Part shown: one piece after another, positions 1 to 12,297 of the stretch
Position numbering within the stretch: the stretch's first letter is position 1
Layout of the letters: each line of letters opens with the position of its first letter
NCBI GenBank assembly: GCA_033807775.1
Contig: CM066326.1
Location: 86,776,873-86,840,872 of the forward strand
Reading direction: 5' to 3'
Length of the DNA: 64,000 nt
From: Saussurea involucrata
Taxonomy: Eukaryota; Streptophyta; Magnoliopsida; Asterales; Asteraceae
The notes under the pieces: model-generated
Database searches by the model: none
Told to the model about the DNA's origin: nothing
What the model saw: only the letters and a program-made list of their open reading frames with translations
Program-made: the position numbers and the translations under genes

Positions 1-2
1 TA

Positions 3-745
3 GAGAAACAAGAAGAAGCATTTCAGAAATTGAAGGATATGCTGAGTAGCACTCCTGTTTTGTCGTTATCGGACGGTTCAGACGATTTTGTGGTTTTCAG
101 TGACGCATCGAAGCTCGGCTTGGGTTGCGTACTCATGCAACGAGGTAAGGTGATCGCTTATGCCTCCCGGCAGTTAAAGGATCACGAGACTCGTTATCCT
201 ACCCACGATTTAGAATTGGCGGCGGTGGTTTTTGCCTGAAGATTTGGCGACATTACCTGTATGGGACGAAGTGCCAGGTCTTCACGGACCACAAGAGTTT
301 ATGTCATCTCTTTGATCAAAAGGAGTTGAATATGCGCCAAAGGAGATGGATTGAATTATTGACTGACTACGACTGTAAGATTGAATATCATCCCGGGAAG
401 GCAAACGTGGTGGCGGGCGCCTTGAGCCGTAAGGAACGAAGTGAAAACCCCAGGATTGTGGCCATGAGGGTCGAGGTCACATTCAATATGTTAGCTGAAA
501 TAAAGAAATGCCAGGTGGAAGCGCTCAAAACTGGAAATCTTAAGAAGGAGAGAACGGTAGGGCAAGCGCCCATGTTAGTAGAGGATGGTCGAGGGGTGAA
601 ATGTTTGAATGGGAGAATCTGGGTTCCGAAACTCGGAGGGCTCCGAAAGCTGATTCTCGAAGAAGCTCACAAATCGAAGTACACAATTCACCCTGGGACT
701 AACAAGATGTACGGAGACATACGTCGTGACTATTGGTGGCCATGA
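3..745 (+). pseudogene. reverse transcriptase end / RNase H region of gypsy Pol, frameshifted
   Basis: The frame from base 3 gives the connection and RNase H start of gypsy Pol, including 'FSDASKLGLGCVLMQ' and 'YASRQLKDHETRYPTHDLE'. At about 237 one base is missing: the codons for 'FALKIWRHYLYG' are present, but only after a +1 shift. The frame continues from about 240 through 'FTDHKSLCHLFDQKELNMRQ' and 'IEYHPGKANVVAGALSRK' to the start of the integrase zinc-binding region (H..H of the HHCC motif, near 669-686). It stops at TGA 743-745. The single-base loss makes this a pseudogene. No host function is implied. Confidence 0.88.
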
Positions 746-1896
746 ATGAAAAAGATGTAGCTCATCTTGTAGAGACCTGTATGACGTGTTCGCGTGTAAA
801 GATTGAACATCAAAGACCATATAGGAAACTCCAGTCGCTAGAGATACCAATGTGGAAGTGGGACCAGATCACGATGGACTTCGTGACCCATTTGCCCAGA
901 ACTCCAAAGGGTTATGACGCCATCTGGGTGATCGTGGATCGACTAACGAAGTCGGCACACTTTCTGCCTATACGCGAGTCTTACTCATTGGAGCGGCTAG
1001 CAAAGTTGTACATCAACGAGATCGTAACCAGCCATGGGGTACCCTCGTCAATTGTATCAGACCGCGATAGCAGATTTACCTCTACGTTTTGGAAGAGCTT
1101 TCAAAGAGAAATGGGTTCGCAGATCAAGATGAGTACCGCTTATCATCCTCAGACCGACAGTCAGAGTGAGCGAACAATCCAGACGTTAGAAGACATGTTA
1201 AGAGCATGTGCTTTGGATTTCCAAGGCTCATGGGAAAAGCACCTACCGCTAATCGAGTTTGCTTATAATAATAGCTATCACTCGAGCATTAAGGCAGCGC
1301 CGTTTGAGGCACTTTACGGTAAGAAGTGTCGGACACCGTTGTGTTGGAACGAAGTCGGAGAGAGGCAGTTAGCGGGGCCCGAAATTGTACAACTAACCTC
1401 CGACAAGATAGTCCAAGTGCGTGAAAGGCTGAAGGTCGCCCGCGACCGACAAAAAAGCTATGCGGATAGGAGGCGGAAAGACATTGAATTCCAAGTCGGA
1501 GACCATGTTCTTCTAAAGGTGTCTCCTTGGAAGGGAGTGGTACGATTTGGAAAACGTGGGAAGTTAAGCCCACGTTACATCGGATCGTTTGAGATTTCTG
1601 AACGAATTGGAGAAGTAGCGTACAAGTTGGATTTACCGGAAGAATTGAGCACTATTCATAATGCGTTTCATGTGTCTAACCTAAGGAAATGCCTAGCCGA
1701 CGTGACCAAAGCTGTGTCGTTGAATGGCATTAAAGTAGACGAGAAATTGAACTTTGTAGAGGAACCTGAAGAAATTACGGACGTCAAGGTGAGGAAGTCG
1801 AGAAACAAGGAAACTAAACTGGTTAAGGTTCAACGGCAACACCACAAGGGTCCAAAGGCGACCTGGGAGTTGGAGTCGGAAATGAAAGCAAGTTAA
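733..1896 (+). pseudogene. gypsy integrase with GPY/F and chromodomain-like C-terminus
   Basis: The frame begins just after a second break, where the join 'YWWP-MNEKDVAHL' lost bases, so the ATG at 733 is not a natural start. It completes the zinc-binding CxxC ('CMTCSRVK'). The DDE core follows: D in 'WDQITMDFVTHLP', D in 'VSDRDSRFTSTFW' and E in 'QSERTIQTLEDML', the last two spaced as expected. A GPY/F-type segment ('SPWKGVVRFGKRGKLSPRY') follows. The tail 'EEPEEITDVKVRKSRNKE...HHKGPKATWE' matches the chromodomain that chromoviruses use to target heterochromatin (family knowledge). The frame is open to TAA 1894-1896, so the domain itself is well preserved. The element as a whole is inactive because of the upstream breaks. 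Confidence 0.9.
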
Positions 1897-1939
1897 CCAC
1901 ATCTTTTCCAACAAGGAATTCCGGGGACGGAATTCTTTT

Positions 1940-1949
1940 AAGGGGGGAG
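1940..1949 (+). other. polypurine tract of the chromovirus
   Basis: A purine run (AAGGGGGGAG) directly precedes the TG of the LTR. It is the expected plus-strand primer site and fixes the LTR start at 1950. Confidence 0.85.
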
Positions 1950-3419
1950 TGTTGTAACAACCTGTTTCTGTCAAGTGCATAGTTTGGTGGCCAAAGTGTA
2001 TGAAATGAAAGTGTCATTCAAGGGGCTGTTTTGCAAATGTGGGAACTATATAAAGGACCAGATCCCTAGGGCTATTAATCATTTTCTTAGTGTTGGCGGC
2101 TGAATACTGGAAGAGGAGAAGCAGTGGAAGGAAGGCTCGGACTGCGATTTCTTGGGGAAGAGACTCTATCAGGTGAGAAATCTTCCATTCCCTGTTAATT
2201 TCCATGTAATCTAATAGTAGATAAGCCAAATTCCAGACTGTATTCCATGTTTTAGCTGGGTTTGTTGGATAAGAACACTGTGGAGATTTTAGTTCTCGTT
2301 TGGGATTGTAACCTGATGAAATCAATGGACTAGAAATTTGTGTCGTCTAAGGAGTATACTAGAACGATTTGGGTGAGAATGATGTATTAGAATCTCAGCT
2401 TACTGGACTCCCTAGGAAGAAATCGAGTATTGAATCGTATAAGGTTCGTCCCAGTTCGGGTACCGGGAGTAGGGGTACCGGGAGTTAGGGTTACCGGGAG
2501 TTCGGGGTACCGGGACTGTTGGTTTATAGATGGACCTAAATGAGTAGTTGAGACCGGATTAAGAGAAACGTAGGATGAAAATAGAGCGTTCATCTAATTG
2601 AATCTGTGAATTATTAATTAGGTGAGCGGTCGGTGCAAGATTCGAGGTTAGAGGAGGAAATTTCTGTCAGGTGAGTTCTCTCAACCCTTTTTATGACGTA
2701 CTGTTTTTACTGAAATGGTTTCTTTACCGAGCATGATTTGAGTGTATAAAAGCTATGCATGTTTTCATAAATTGCATGATTATTTACCAATGAATGATGA
2801 TTAAGGTTTTTCATGTACGTGGTTTCAAGTGTACTTGTATGCTATGTGAGGTCGGTTACACAGCGGGGTCAGGGTACCTTGGGATCTCTGATCCTTGGGG
2901 CATATGGAGGATTAGCTTGTAGGCTGGAATTTGTTTTCACCTACATGAAGGAACGAGGAGTCCATTTGGATTTCGGCGTAGACGAGAGGGAGCCCGACAG
3001 GCCCCAATCGGTTTAGCTTATGCGAACCCCTGAATCTTGTGTTAACCTTGTATGATGGAAATGTGATGCATAAGAACTCTTTTATACATGAAATGAATTT
3101 ATTATTTACCTGTTTTATGGAGGGAATTCACTAGACCTTTTGGTCTAACCCCCGTTTTTCAAAAACTAAACCATTTTCAGGTAAGCGCGCTATGGGTTCT
3201 TCTAGTAAGAACTAGGAGTGACTCAAGGAGGATTTGGAGACTAGAGCGACTCCAAGATTTTGAATGATGACTATAGATAGGATCTCGGCTGTGGACGTAG
3301 AGCCTTCCGCTGTCAAATTTTATTTAGATCACTTTATTAATGATGTAAAGACAAGATGTTTATGTAATGTGAATGTTTATTTTCTAGATGAATGCATGTT
3401 ATGAAATTGGGATGTTACA
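1950..3419 (+). repeat. 3' LTR of the chromovirus (about 1.47 kb)
   Basis: It starts TGTTGTAACA and ends TGTTACA, giving the short terminal inverted repeat and TG..CA ends of an LTR. Near 2455-2518 it holds a small tandem array built on GGTACCGGGAGT. A TATA-like 'ctatataaag' sits near 2046-2055. No coding frame is convincing. The region after it (3420 on) is AT-rich unrelated sequence. Confidence 0.88.
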
Positions 3420-5375
3420 TTTGTCATGTTCTAAACATGTTAAAAAAATCAAAAAACAAATAACCCATTTAAAAAGAATGAAGTCTTGTTAAAATGGTAG
3501 ATTTTAGTTAAACCATATAATAAATTTATATTTTTATTTATAAATATATACAATATATTTAGACACATTAAAATTTAAAACATTGTACTCATTTTATAGA
3601 TATAAAATTTCATAAACAAATTTCAACAAACAATAATTTAATGCATTTAATAAAAAATGTTTTATAAAAACATTTCTAACATTTCCTCTAAAATATAGAA
3701 AATTAGATTATACAATTTTCATAGTTAGCAATATTTTATCTCCAAAACTTTATTTGAAATGGATAAAGTAAAAGGGGGAGGTGATTAAGAAAATCTCCAA
3801 ATTTGGTTAACTTTTTAACATTAACTAGCAATGTACCTGCATAATGTGGCGGGATGGAAACTTGATTAAATGTAAGCGATAATACCGATTACACTCTATG
3901 AACTTTAATGATTGTCATAGCAAAGCCAACCAAGCACTTCATAGATTGAATAATAAATTTTCACTAAACCGTTTCTTTCTAAGGCGGTGTATCCATCAAA
4001 GAGTTACAAACCTTGATACAAACCTTCAGCAACTACATACAAAGTATTTGTGCCAAAGAAAGGAATAAAATATCAGGGAAGTACCGAAAAAATAGTGTCA
4101 ACCTAACAGTCAGAAGAAAATTATAGGAATTACTTGGAAGTGTTTATTCACCTGATAAGAAACAATACATCTATGAGACTTTTGGAATGGAGAATTCAAA
4201 GCCAAAGTCTAAAACCAAACAAAATGACAGTCTTGTTGCCATGCATAGGCAACATTTGCATATAAGAGAAACCAACTCTAGAAGCATACATGAACTGTGT
4301 CCTAATGAGCTTTCTCAACTCAAGCTCAACACCCTATGAAGAAATCAAAGCAAGTATCAAGCCATGAAAAAGGGGGAAAACATAATCATTCCGTCCATCA
4401 AAGACGCAATCTTTGATTTGAACTTTGAAACACGTAATTTTTTATTTGAATGTGTGATTATTTGCCGACCGTTTAAAATACCTTTCAGTAAAAACAATTA
4501 AAGGAATCTTCGAGACTCAAAGTCATCTCGGGAAAATGATCCCGTGCGTACTTTTTCATAGGTTGCATTAGTGATGCAATAACTTTGGCAATGTAATGAA
4601 GTTTTTAAGTAAACATGCATTATATAGTAGTACATGTAGTTTAGATGGTTGTTTTTTAAGAGTTTGGGTGTTAAATGCATTATAAAGTAGTATAGATGTT
4701 ATAGATAAATGTTTTTTAGTTTTTCTGCAAATAAATTCATTGCTTTTTTATTTAAAAATGTATTTGGAATTTGTTGGAATAATAAATTATTTAAATCTTT
4801 TTATGAAGTTTTAACTTTTCATCCTTAGTATTTTATGTAAATTTAAAAAAATTAAAAGTTTTATCTGTAAATTTTATAAAAAAACATCACCTAACATTTT
4901 TTTGGGAAAACAAATAAAAATGAGATTTGAAAGTATAAATGTTTTTGTTGTTCCAATAAATGAAGTTGATTTTTTTATTTAATAAAAGTTTATTAGAAAG
5001 TTATTGAAGTATTAAATGAGTTTAATACTTAGGTGAGCGTTTGTTTTTTAATATGTCTGAAATCTGAAGTCTCGTTTCAGTTCTGATTAATAAAAGTGGG
5101 TTTTAAAATATTACAAGATATTAGGTTATCTTTTCTAATTTCAGACGTATTTCAAAATTAAGAGCCTTCGAAGTCAAAAAAACAAATGGTCTGAACGTAA
5201 AAACTCTTACCGATTCAGACTTTAGATGTATTAAGAGGTTTAACAGCCCCTTAGTAACCTAAACTGTGTTATAAATCATTTATTTATTTCAATAGTATAA
5301 TTTATAAAACATTAAGTACAAATTATTAATGTATATAAAATCTTTTCGATTTTCTATTTTACTTTATTGAACGGT
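3420..5375. other. AT-rich intergenic sequence, no gene seen
   Basis: Both strands are rich in stops and poly-A/T. A weak hAT-like MITE may lie at about 5029-5255: 'TTAGGTGAGCGTTTGTTTTTTAA' opens it and 'TTAACAGCCCCTTAG' closes it, with internal TCTGAA/TTCAGA complementarity. No clean target duplication was found, so it is not called separately. Confidence 0.5.
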
Positions 5376-6044
5376 TAAAAAATAGGGAATTTAATTAAAA
5401 TACTCATTATTTGACTTTGACTTCCAAAAATACCCACAATCTCGCTCATTTTGAAAAAATACCCAAAAAATCTGTGGTGGGCCCGCGGTCGCGGGTCAGG
5501 GCCCACGTGTCATATGAGTTTGGCCAAAAGTTCCGCGGAGGCCCCTTAAGATTGTCCGCGACACCCGATTTGACCCCCCAACTATTGCCGCGGAGCCACT
5601 TTCAGCCCCTGTCCCGCGGTGGACCGAAATTTACAATTTTGGCCCCTCCAGTTTGGGGGGGGGGAATTACTTTTTTGGTCCCTCTAGTTTTTAGGTTATC
5701 ATTTTATGTAGTTGGGGTTTTTAAAGTGTTGTTGCATTTTTTTACTGTTTTTTCACACTTTTTGTCTTTGTTTCAGGTATTTTTTAATGTAATGTTCATT
5801 TCCATTCTAATGTATTTAATATAGAAATTAATTAAAGAAAATATTTTCTCCATTTTAAGTTATTTAATAGGGAAATTAATTAAAAGATAAATTATTGCAA
5901 ATCATCTTCTCAACCGATGCAAGATTCGTCTGAAAAGTTGATGCAAGATTCGCCTGAAAAGGCAGCCTGCAAGATTCGTCTGAAAATTTGATGCAAGTTT
6001 CGCCTGAAAAGTAGAAGGATTATGTTGAGCCATTTGGTCCTTGT

Positions 6045-6480
6045 GGCTATAAAAAACACTAACATATTTTTTATAAAAAAAACACTAACATATATTTTTA
6101 TAAAAAAACTCAAACATTTATTTTTATAAAAAAACTCACCTTTTTATAAAAAAAACACTAACATATTTTTTTATAAAAAACACTCTTAACATTTATTTTT
6201 ATAAAAAACACTCATCTTTTTATAAAAAAAATACTAACATATTTTTTTATAAAAAACACTAACATTTATTTTTATAAAAAACAATCACCTTTTTATATAA
6301 AAAAACACTAACATATTTTTTTATTAAAAAACACTTTAACATTTATTTTTATAAACAACACTTAACATCTTTGAAAAAAAACTCTTAACATCTTTTTATA
6401 AAAACCACTCTAACTAAATTTTATAAAAAAAACACTATAACATCTTTAAAAAAAAAAACTCTAACATCTATAATAAACAC
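6045..6480. repeat. degenerate A/T-rich tandem repeat in element A
   Basis: Units of about 25-35 bp of the form 'TTTTTATAAAAAACACTAACAT' repeat more than ten times. The reverse complement of the same unit (GTGTTTTTTATAAAA) fills 15360-15735 in element B, which supports common descent of A and B. Confidence 0.8.
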
Positions 6481-7686
6481 AACATTATAACATACAAATA
6501 ACACATTCAAACATACAACAAAGAGTAAATTACGATTTTCTTCCCTGTGGCTTGTTGAATATTGCTATTTTCGTCCCTGTGGTTTTAAAATTGCTTTTTT
6601 CATCCTTATGGTTTGTAATTTATTGCTATTTTGATCCCTAAGACTAATTCAATTAAAAATAACCTGTTAACTTAAGGCTATTTTAGTCATTTTAGTATTT
6701 TTTTCTACTTTGATTTATTTAAATACCTTTTTTCTCTTTCTTCTTTTAATGAACTCAAGCACTCCACCGTAAGAATACACCCCCTACCCACCCACCCACT
6801 CCCTTCTCCAATTCACCTCCTTATTTTTATTTTATTTTAAGCGTAATATGTAATTAAATTATTAATTATATATTAAAATATTCAAAATATTCCGCAATAA
6901 AAAATTAGTGCATAGATAAACTACGCCTTTTTGTATTTTTATGTTGAAATAATTAAATATCTTTAATACAATTCATTTTTTATATTTTTATAGTTTCAAC
7001 TTTTTTACGAGTTTGATTTATATCATAACAACAATCAAATGTAAACTGTTAAATAATTTTCACATTAAAGTACATTATTAACTTTTTTCTCTTTATTAAA
7101 GTGATGACAATTAATTTTTTTATATGACATTTTAACAAACAATTAACCCTTTTATAGGGTGAGACAAATAACTTTTTACAGGAATTTTTAACAAAAAAAT
7201 TACTTTATTTAATTAATAGAATGCACTGGTGTTATAAATTCATACACTCATACCAAAAAATTGTATGTTTATGTAAAAGTGTCACAATAATGTGTAAAAT
7301 ATTTTTAAACGTCTTTTAGACATTTTTAAAATATATTTACCAATTAACGTTTTTATAAACTTTGAAGTCTTGATTAATTTATTTTTAAAATATAATAGTA
7401 TGTCAAATAAATAAAAAAATTCCATATCATTTCTAACGATGTAACACAAAAAAAACTTTTATATAAAAGTATTTAACGACTTGCACTTAATTAACGTTAA
7501 TAGCAAAATTGAACTCCTAAAAAATAGAAACTATGGTAACTAAAAGTAAAAAACAAAACGTATTAAATATATTCCATCATTTTATCATTAATATTAAAAA
7601 ATATTAATTACTTATCTGTTAAAATTTTATTAAAAGAATATTTTGAATGATTAATGATAATATGTGAGGACTGAGGAGGGGAGTTA

Positions 7687-8385
7687 GGCCATCAGTACCC
7701 CATGGAGGGAATCTTTCAAATATTCCACTCCACATCAGCGCCACATCAGCTTTTCTCCCATCCCTCACTCCATCCCTAACAATCCCTAAACACCCGTACC
7801 CCATTCCCTCAAACCCTTTTGCCACCTCATTTATTTTAATTCTTTTATTTATACTTTTAATTATTTAACAAAATAAAAATATTTATATATTTTTTAATAA
7901 ATAAAAATAAGATAAATAATAAAAATAAAAATTCATACCATTCATTAAAAATAAAAATTACAAAATACAAAACACTACCAATGATGAGAGAGGTGTGAAA
8001 AATAAGAGGTTGAGAGAATTTGAGAGAGTTTGAGAGGTGTGAGAAATAAAAGGTTGAGAGAATTTGAGAGGTGTGGAAAATAAGAGGTTGAGAGAATTTG
8101 AGAGGTGTGAGAAATAAGAGGTTGAGAGGTGTGAGAAATAAGAGGTTGAGGGTTAAATATATAGTGGGATTAAATTGAGAAAATTTTTTATTTATTTTTG
8201 TTTAAAAAGAGCCGTTTAACTGCATTATTTTTAAAAATTAATATTTTTTTTAATAAAGCTTCGGGATGAATCGGGATCCCATCCCCGAAATCCATCCCTT
8301 CCCGCCGAACCCGCAAGGGCCGTAGCCCATCCCGCAGCCATCCCTTGCCATCCCGAGCCCCATCCCGAATGGGGTACAGATGGCC
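7687..8385. mobile_element. PIF/Harbinger (Tourist-like) element E nested in D
   Basis: The ends GGCCATCAGTACCCC and GGGGTACAGATGGCC are 15-bp inverted repeats with one mismatch. TTA lies on both sides (7684-7686, 8386-8388), the usual 3-bp Tourist target duplication. The inside is non-coding: C-rich 'CCATCCC' motifs near both ends and an internal tandem array. This is the third level of nesting here (A contains D, D contains E). Confidence 0.75.
7985..8150. repeat. tandem repeat inside element E
   Basis: The unit 'gaggtgtgaGAAATAAgaggttgagagaatttga' (about 35-45 bp) repeats about five times with small changes. It is non-coding. Confidence 0.8.
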
Positions 8386-9296
8386 TTAGTAGAAAGAGAA
8401 AAAAGAGAAAACAATGGAAAAGAGGATAGGTGGGGTCCATTTAGGACTAAAAGGTGTGAAATTAATTTAATAAAATAAAATAAAAGGTGAAAATACTGAA
8501 ATACCCTTTGTTAGTGATGGCTTTTAAGAAAGTTCATGACAAGGATGAAAACAGTAACAAATTTCAAACCACAGGGACGAAAATTGAAAATTTTAAACCA
8601 TAAGGATGAAAACAGAAGTTTTTAGCAAACCACAAGGACGAAAATCGTAATTTACTCTACAACAAAGTTAAAAAACTCTAACAACATACATATCATATAT
8701 TTTAAAATTTAAAATAACAACATAAAGGAAAACTACAACAAACTTAAGAAAAACTTACCAAACTTGTAACACGTGTCATCTTCAAACCGAGCGCGTATTC
8801 CAAACGACAAATTGAGAGTTTTGGAGATAAAATTTAAAAGAGAAGTGGTGGTCGGATTGGGGTCCCCCACCCTCTCCTCTTATAGCCGTGAATTAGGAGG
8901 GTGGGGGTTGGGATTGCCATTAATGAAATTAGGGTTTCAACCCTAAGGTGACACCTGGCGCGGCAATCCCGCGATCGCGGGGTCCCAACGCGGGTCAGGG
9001 GCCGAAAGTGCTACCGCGACAATAGTTGGGGGGTTAAATCGGGTGCCGCGGACAATCTTGAGGGGCCTCTGCGGAACTTTTGGCCAAACTCAGATGACAC
9101 GTGGGCCCTGACCCGCCACCGCGGGGCCCACCACAGATTTTTTGGGTATTTTTGCAAAATGAGCGAGATTATGGGTGTTTTTGCAAGTCAAAGTCAAATA
9201 ATGAGTATTTTAATTAAATTCCCTAAAAAATAAAGTTTTTGGAGCTTCTACTATCATACCCAAATGCTTTTACGGTTTTACCGTATGACATTATAA

Positions 9297-9668
9297 GAGC
9301 ATCTCCAAGAGCTTCCCCATAATTTCTTCAAAATGGAGAACCAAAAGTCAAAATCCCTAAAAAAATTACATTCATCTCCAACAAATTCCCCATTTTGAAG
9401 AAAAAACAATGATTATAATATTAAAATATTGTATTTATCTATTAAAATATTATTTCTCTCTCTAAATATTGTTTTTTCAAATATTTCTATTGGTGCTCTC
9501 ACTAAGTAATCATTTTTGGGGTTAACTACATATTTGGAGAAAAACTTCTTCTCTCTTCTACTTTCTCCATTTTGGAATAGTTTTGGGAAAGTTGTTGGAG
9601 CAAAAAAACAACCCAAAATTTCCATATTCTTCATTTTCTCCAAAATGGGGAAGCTGTTGGAGATGCTC
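9297..9668. mobile_element. Tourist-like MITE (GAGCATCTCCAA family)
   Basis: The ends GAGCATCTCCAA and TTGGAGATGCTC are inverted repeats flanked by TAA on both sides (9294-9296, 9669-9671). The 3-bp TAA/TTA duplication fits PIF/Harbinger MITEs. A second member with the same termini lies at 55003-55382. Confidence 0.8.
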
Positions 9669-9870
9669 TAAGTCGTTCGTTTTTTTTCTTTCATTTGTTT
9701 AGCATAAATAAGGTTGAGTTGATAGCATAATTAAGAAAATGGTTAAAATATGACTAAGACGTAAAAAAAGTATTAGTAATTACTAATTAGCCATCAAAAT
9801 ATTACAATTATCCAAATATGGAATTTTAATGATGTATATTATAATGAGAATATTGAGTTAGATTGAATAA

Positions 9871-10178
9871 GGGGCCGTTTACCTAATCACTTATCCGGGT
9901 AAGTGCTTACCGGTAAAATTTAATACTATCACTTACTTTTCGGATAAGATTTTAGTCCACCAAAATGGCAACATATGCAATAATTTAATCGGTAAGCGGT
10001 ACCCGTGGTAAGAGCTGTCGGACTCACTTACCGGGTAAGACTCTCGGTCCTTGCTTTCGACTCTCGGTCCTTGCTTCCGCTCTTACCGAATAAGATTCTT
10101 ATTCCTTGCCATATTCATCCGACAAGCTAATGTGACTTGGTAAGCACTTACCCGGGTAAGCGTTTTGTAAACGGCCCC
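9871..10178. mobile_element. Tourist-like MITE F (GGGGCCGTTTAC family)
   Basis: The 308-bp element has termini GGGGCCGTTTAC / GTAAACGGCCCC, TAA on both sides (9868-9870, 10179-10181), and inner 'CCGGGTAAGTGCTTACC' motifs on both arms. Degenerate relatives lie at about 13505-13710 and, inverted, at about 41110-41325. Confidence 0.85.
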
Positions 10179-10384
10179 TAAGTCGATCAAACAATTATGA
10201 TATTTTACCGTCATGAGGGACAACCAAAAAGAAGATTTAGATTTCATACATAGTTAGTTGGGTTGGATTATTTTGGATATGCCTTAACCCAATTATCTTG
10301 GTTTGTAGGTTTTGGGTTTCGATTTATGTTATTCGACGTACTTGTCAAGTTAGATTGAGTTGCCATGTTTATTTACATCGCTAA

Positions 10385-10673
10385 GGGCATCTCCAATGGG
10401 TCACGCTATATTTTACACCAAATTTAAAAAAAAATGTAAAAAGTAGTGTAAATTTTAGTGTTGATAGTAATTTTTCTTCAATGGGTAACACTAATTTTTA
10501 CATCAAAGTTAAAAGAAGTGTAAATGAATAGTGTTACACAAAATTTAGTGCAATACTATTTATTACACTAAATTTAGTGTGAAAAAAAGAGATCTCATTG
10601 GAGATGTAAATAGTGTTATTTACACCAAATTTAATGTTTAGTGTAAGATTTAGTGACCCTATTAGAGATGGTC
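10385..10673. mobile_element. Tourist-like MITE (GGGCATCTCCAAT family)
   Basis: The left end GGGCATCTCCAATGGGTCAC pairs with the right end GTGACCCTATTAGAGATGGTC. TAA flanks both sides (10382-10384, 10674-10676). The inside is a series of 'TTTACACTAAATTTAGTGTAAA'-type palindromes. It is non-coding. Confidence 0.78.
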
Positions 10674-10816
10674 TAATGATGAAGGCAAATTATATGTTAT
10701 TGGATGTGTTTTTCTTTCGGTTGCTGATTATTTATAAAATACTTTCATAATACATGTTTTATGATCATAATTTGAAATATGTATATTTAAATGTTTATGG
10801 TTTGTGAAAAGCTAGT

Positions 10817-12297
10817 GTTGTCCATCGCGCGTTGCGCGGTAATGATAAACTTTTCTCTAAATGTTTAACTATGACATAAAATGTTTCGTCACGTAAATAA
10901 AATATAACTATTTAAACCAAAAAGTGGATCAAAATTTGGATGAATATTCAACATATATCTTGTACTTTATATAGTCACTTGCAATTCCAACTTTTTACTT
11001 TTGCTACCAATGTGGGACAATGAAAAATCCACCGCAATTCACCATTTGATTATTATTGATTTTCATGGTGTCATGTCATCATCTTAAGGTTTTCGCTTTG
11101 ATATATATAAAGATTGATTGATATTTAACTATCACAAAAAAATGTTTAGTCACGTGAATAAAATATAACTATTTAACCTAAAAAGTTGATCAAAATTTGG
11201 ATGGATATTCAACATATATCTTATCCTTTGTATAGTCTTTGCAATTCCAACTTTTTACTTTTGCTACCAATGTGGGACAATGAAGAATCCACCAAAATTC
11301 ACCTTTTGATAAAATCTTGATTCTTATGGTGCCATGTCATCATCTTAAGGTTTTGCTTTAATTCCTATAAAGATTTAACCCCAAATAAATATCAAAATTT
11401 GGATGAACATTCAACCTATATCTTGTCCTTTTTATAGTCACTTGCACTTTAACTTTTTACTTTTGCCACCAATGTGGAACGATGAAGAATCCGCCACAAT
11501 TCACCAATTGATGAATTCTTGATTCTCATGGTGTCATGTCATCGTCTTAAAGTTTTGCTTTAATATATATAATGATTTACCCAAAATATGGATCAAAATT
11601 TTAATGAACATTCAACATATATCTTGTCATTTATATAGTCACTTACACTTCTAACTTTTTACTTTTGCCACCAATGTGGGACAATGAAGAATCAACCACA
11701 ATTCACCATTTGATTAATTCTTGATTCTTATGGTGTCATGTCATCATCTTAAGGTTTTGCTTTAATATATATAAAGATTTAAAAATTTAACCCAAAATAT
11801 GGATCAAAAGTCAGATGCACATCAACCTATATCTTGTCCTTTATATAGTTAGTTGCATTTCTAACTTTTAACTTTTGCCACCAATGTGGGACAATGAAAA
11901 ATCCACCACGATTCACCATTTGATGAATTCTTGATTCTCATGGTGCCATGTCATGATCTTAAGGTTTTGCTTTAATATATATAAAGATTTAAAGATTTAA
12001 CCCAAAATATGGATCAAAATTCACATACACATCAACCTATATCTTGTCATTTATATAGTTAGTTGCACTTCTAACTTTTAACTTTTGCCACCAATGTGGG
12101 ACAATGAAAAATCCACCATAATTCACCATTTGATGAATTTTTTTCTTGATTCTCATGGTGCCATGCAATCATCTTAAGGTTTTGCTTTAATATATATAAA
12201 GATTTATAGATTTAACCCAAAATATGGATCAAAATTTGGATGAACATTCAACCTATATCTTGTTCTTTATATAGTCACTTACACTTCTAACTTACAC
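10817..12297 (-). repeat. ~210-bp tandem array with a possible Helitron 3' terminus
   Basis: About six and a half copies of a 200-220-bp unit start near 10910, 11170, 11390, 11590, 11800, 12010 and 12230. Marker phrases are 'CAACATATATCTTGTC', 'ACTTTTGCCACCAATGTGGGACAATG' and 'CATGTCATCATCTTAAGGTTTTGC'. At the left edge the minus strand reads CCGCGCAACGCGCG, about 10 nt, then CTAG. That is the hairpin-plus-CTRR layout of a Helitron 3' end. No Rep/helicase gene is present, and the other end (TC) could not be fixed. The array is certain; the Helitron reading is tentative. Confidence 0.6.

Larger units (their letters stand above)
1..3419 (+). mobile_element. Ty3/gypsy chromovirus (Tekay/Del-like), 3' part, degenerate
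   Basis: The window opens inside a gypsy retrotransposon. RNase H, integrase with a GPY/F module and a C-terminal chromodomain-like segment follow in the usual order, then a polypurine tract and a 3' LTR. Two small frame breaks, near 237 and near 745, show that it cannot make a full Pol. Everything 5' of RNase H lies outside the window. The chromodomain and the 'SPWKG..RFGKRGKLSPR' GPY/F signature point to the Tekay/Del lineage from family knowledge. The upstream target-site copy lies outside the window, so insertion cannot be checked by target duplication. Confidence 0.9.
6523..8657. mobile_element. TIR element D nested in A (second MULE-like family)
   Basis: The termini GAGTAAATTACGATTTTC and GAAAATCGTAATTTACTC are perfect inverted repeats. 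They continue into imperfect repeats of 'CCCTGTGGTTT'. A perfect 9-bp duplication, tacaacaaa, lies at 6514-6522 and 8658-8666. The interior is AT-rich, has no credible transposase and contains element E. The 9-bp duplication suggests a Mutator-type mechanism. The terminal sequence is unlike that of A, B and C, so it is a separate family. A related truncated end may lie at 40992-41105. Confidence 0.88.
5385..9223 (-). mobile_element. MULE-type TIR element A (3.84 kb), non-autonomous, with nested elements
   Basis: The termini GGGAATTTAATTAAAATACTC / GAGTATTTTAATTAAATTCCC form inverted repeats about 240 bp long. They include a GC-rich block (CCCGCGGTCGCGGG, 5480-5493) and its degenerate counterpart near 9110. 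A perfect 9-bp target duplication, taaaaaata, lies at 5376-5384 and 9224-9232. Long TIRs with a 9-bp duplication are typical of Mutator-like elements. Subterminal sequence matches element B in reverse orientation: 8760-8900 resembles 14980-15130 inverted, and 5690-5760 resembles 28060-28160 inverted. A is therefore called on the minus strand relative to B. No transposase or Ulp1 gene is present. The centre is replaced by the nested element D. Confidence 0.9.

Noticed and set aside
5411..5824. 137-codon plus-strand frame in the left TIR of element A
   Set aside because: It spans the GC-rich terminal repeat; the same region in B and C is not open in that frame and no domain is visible.
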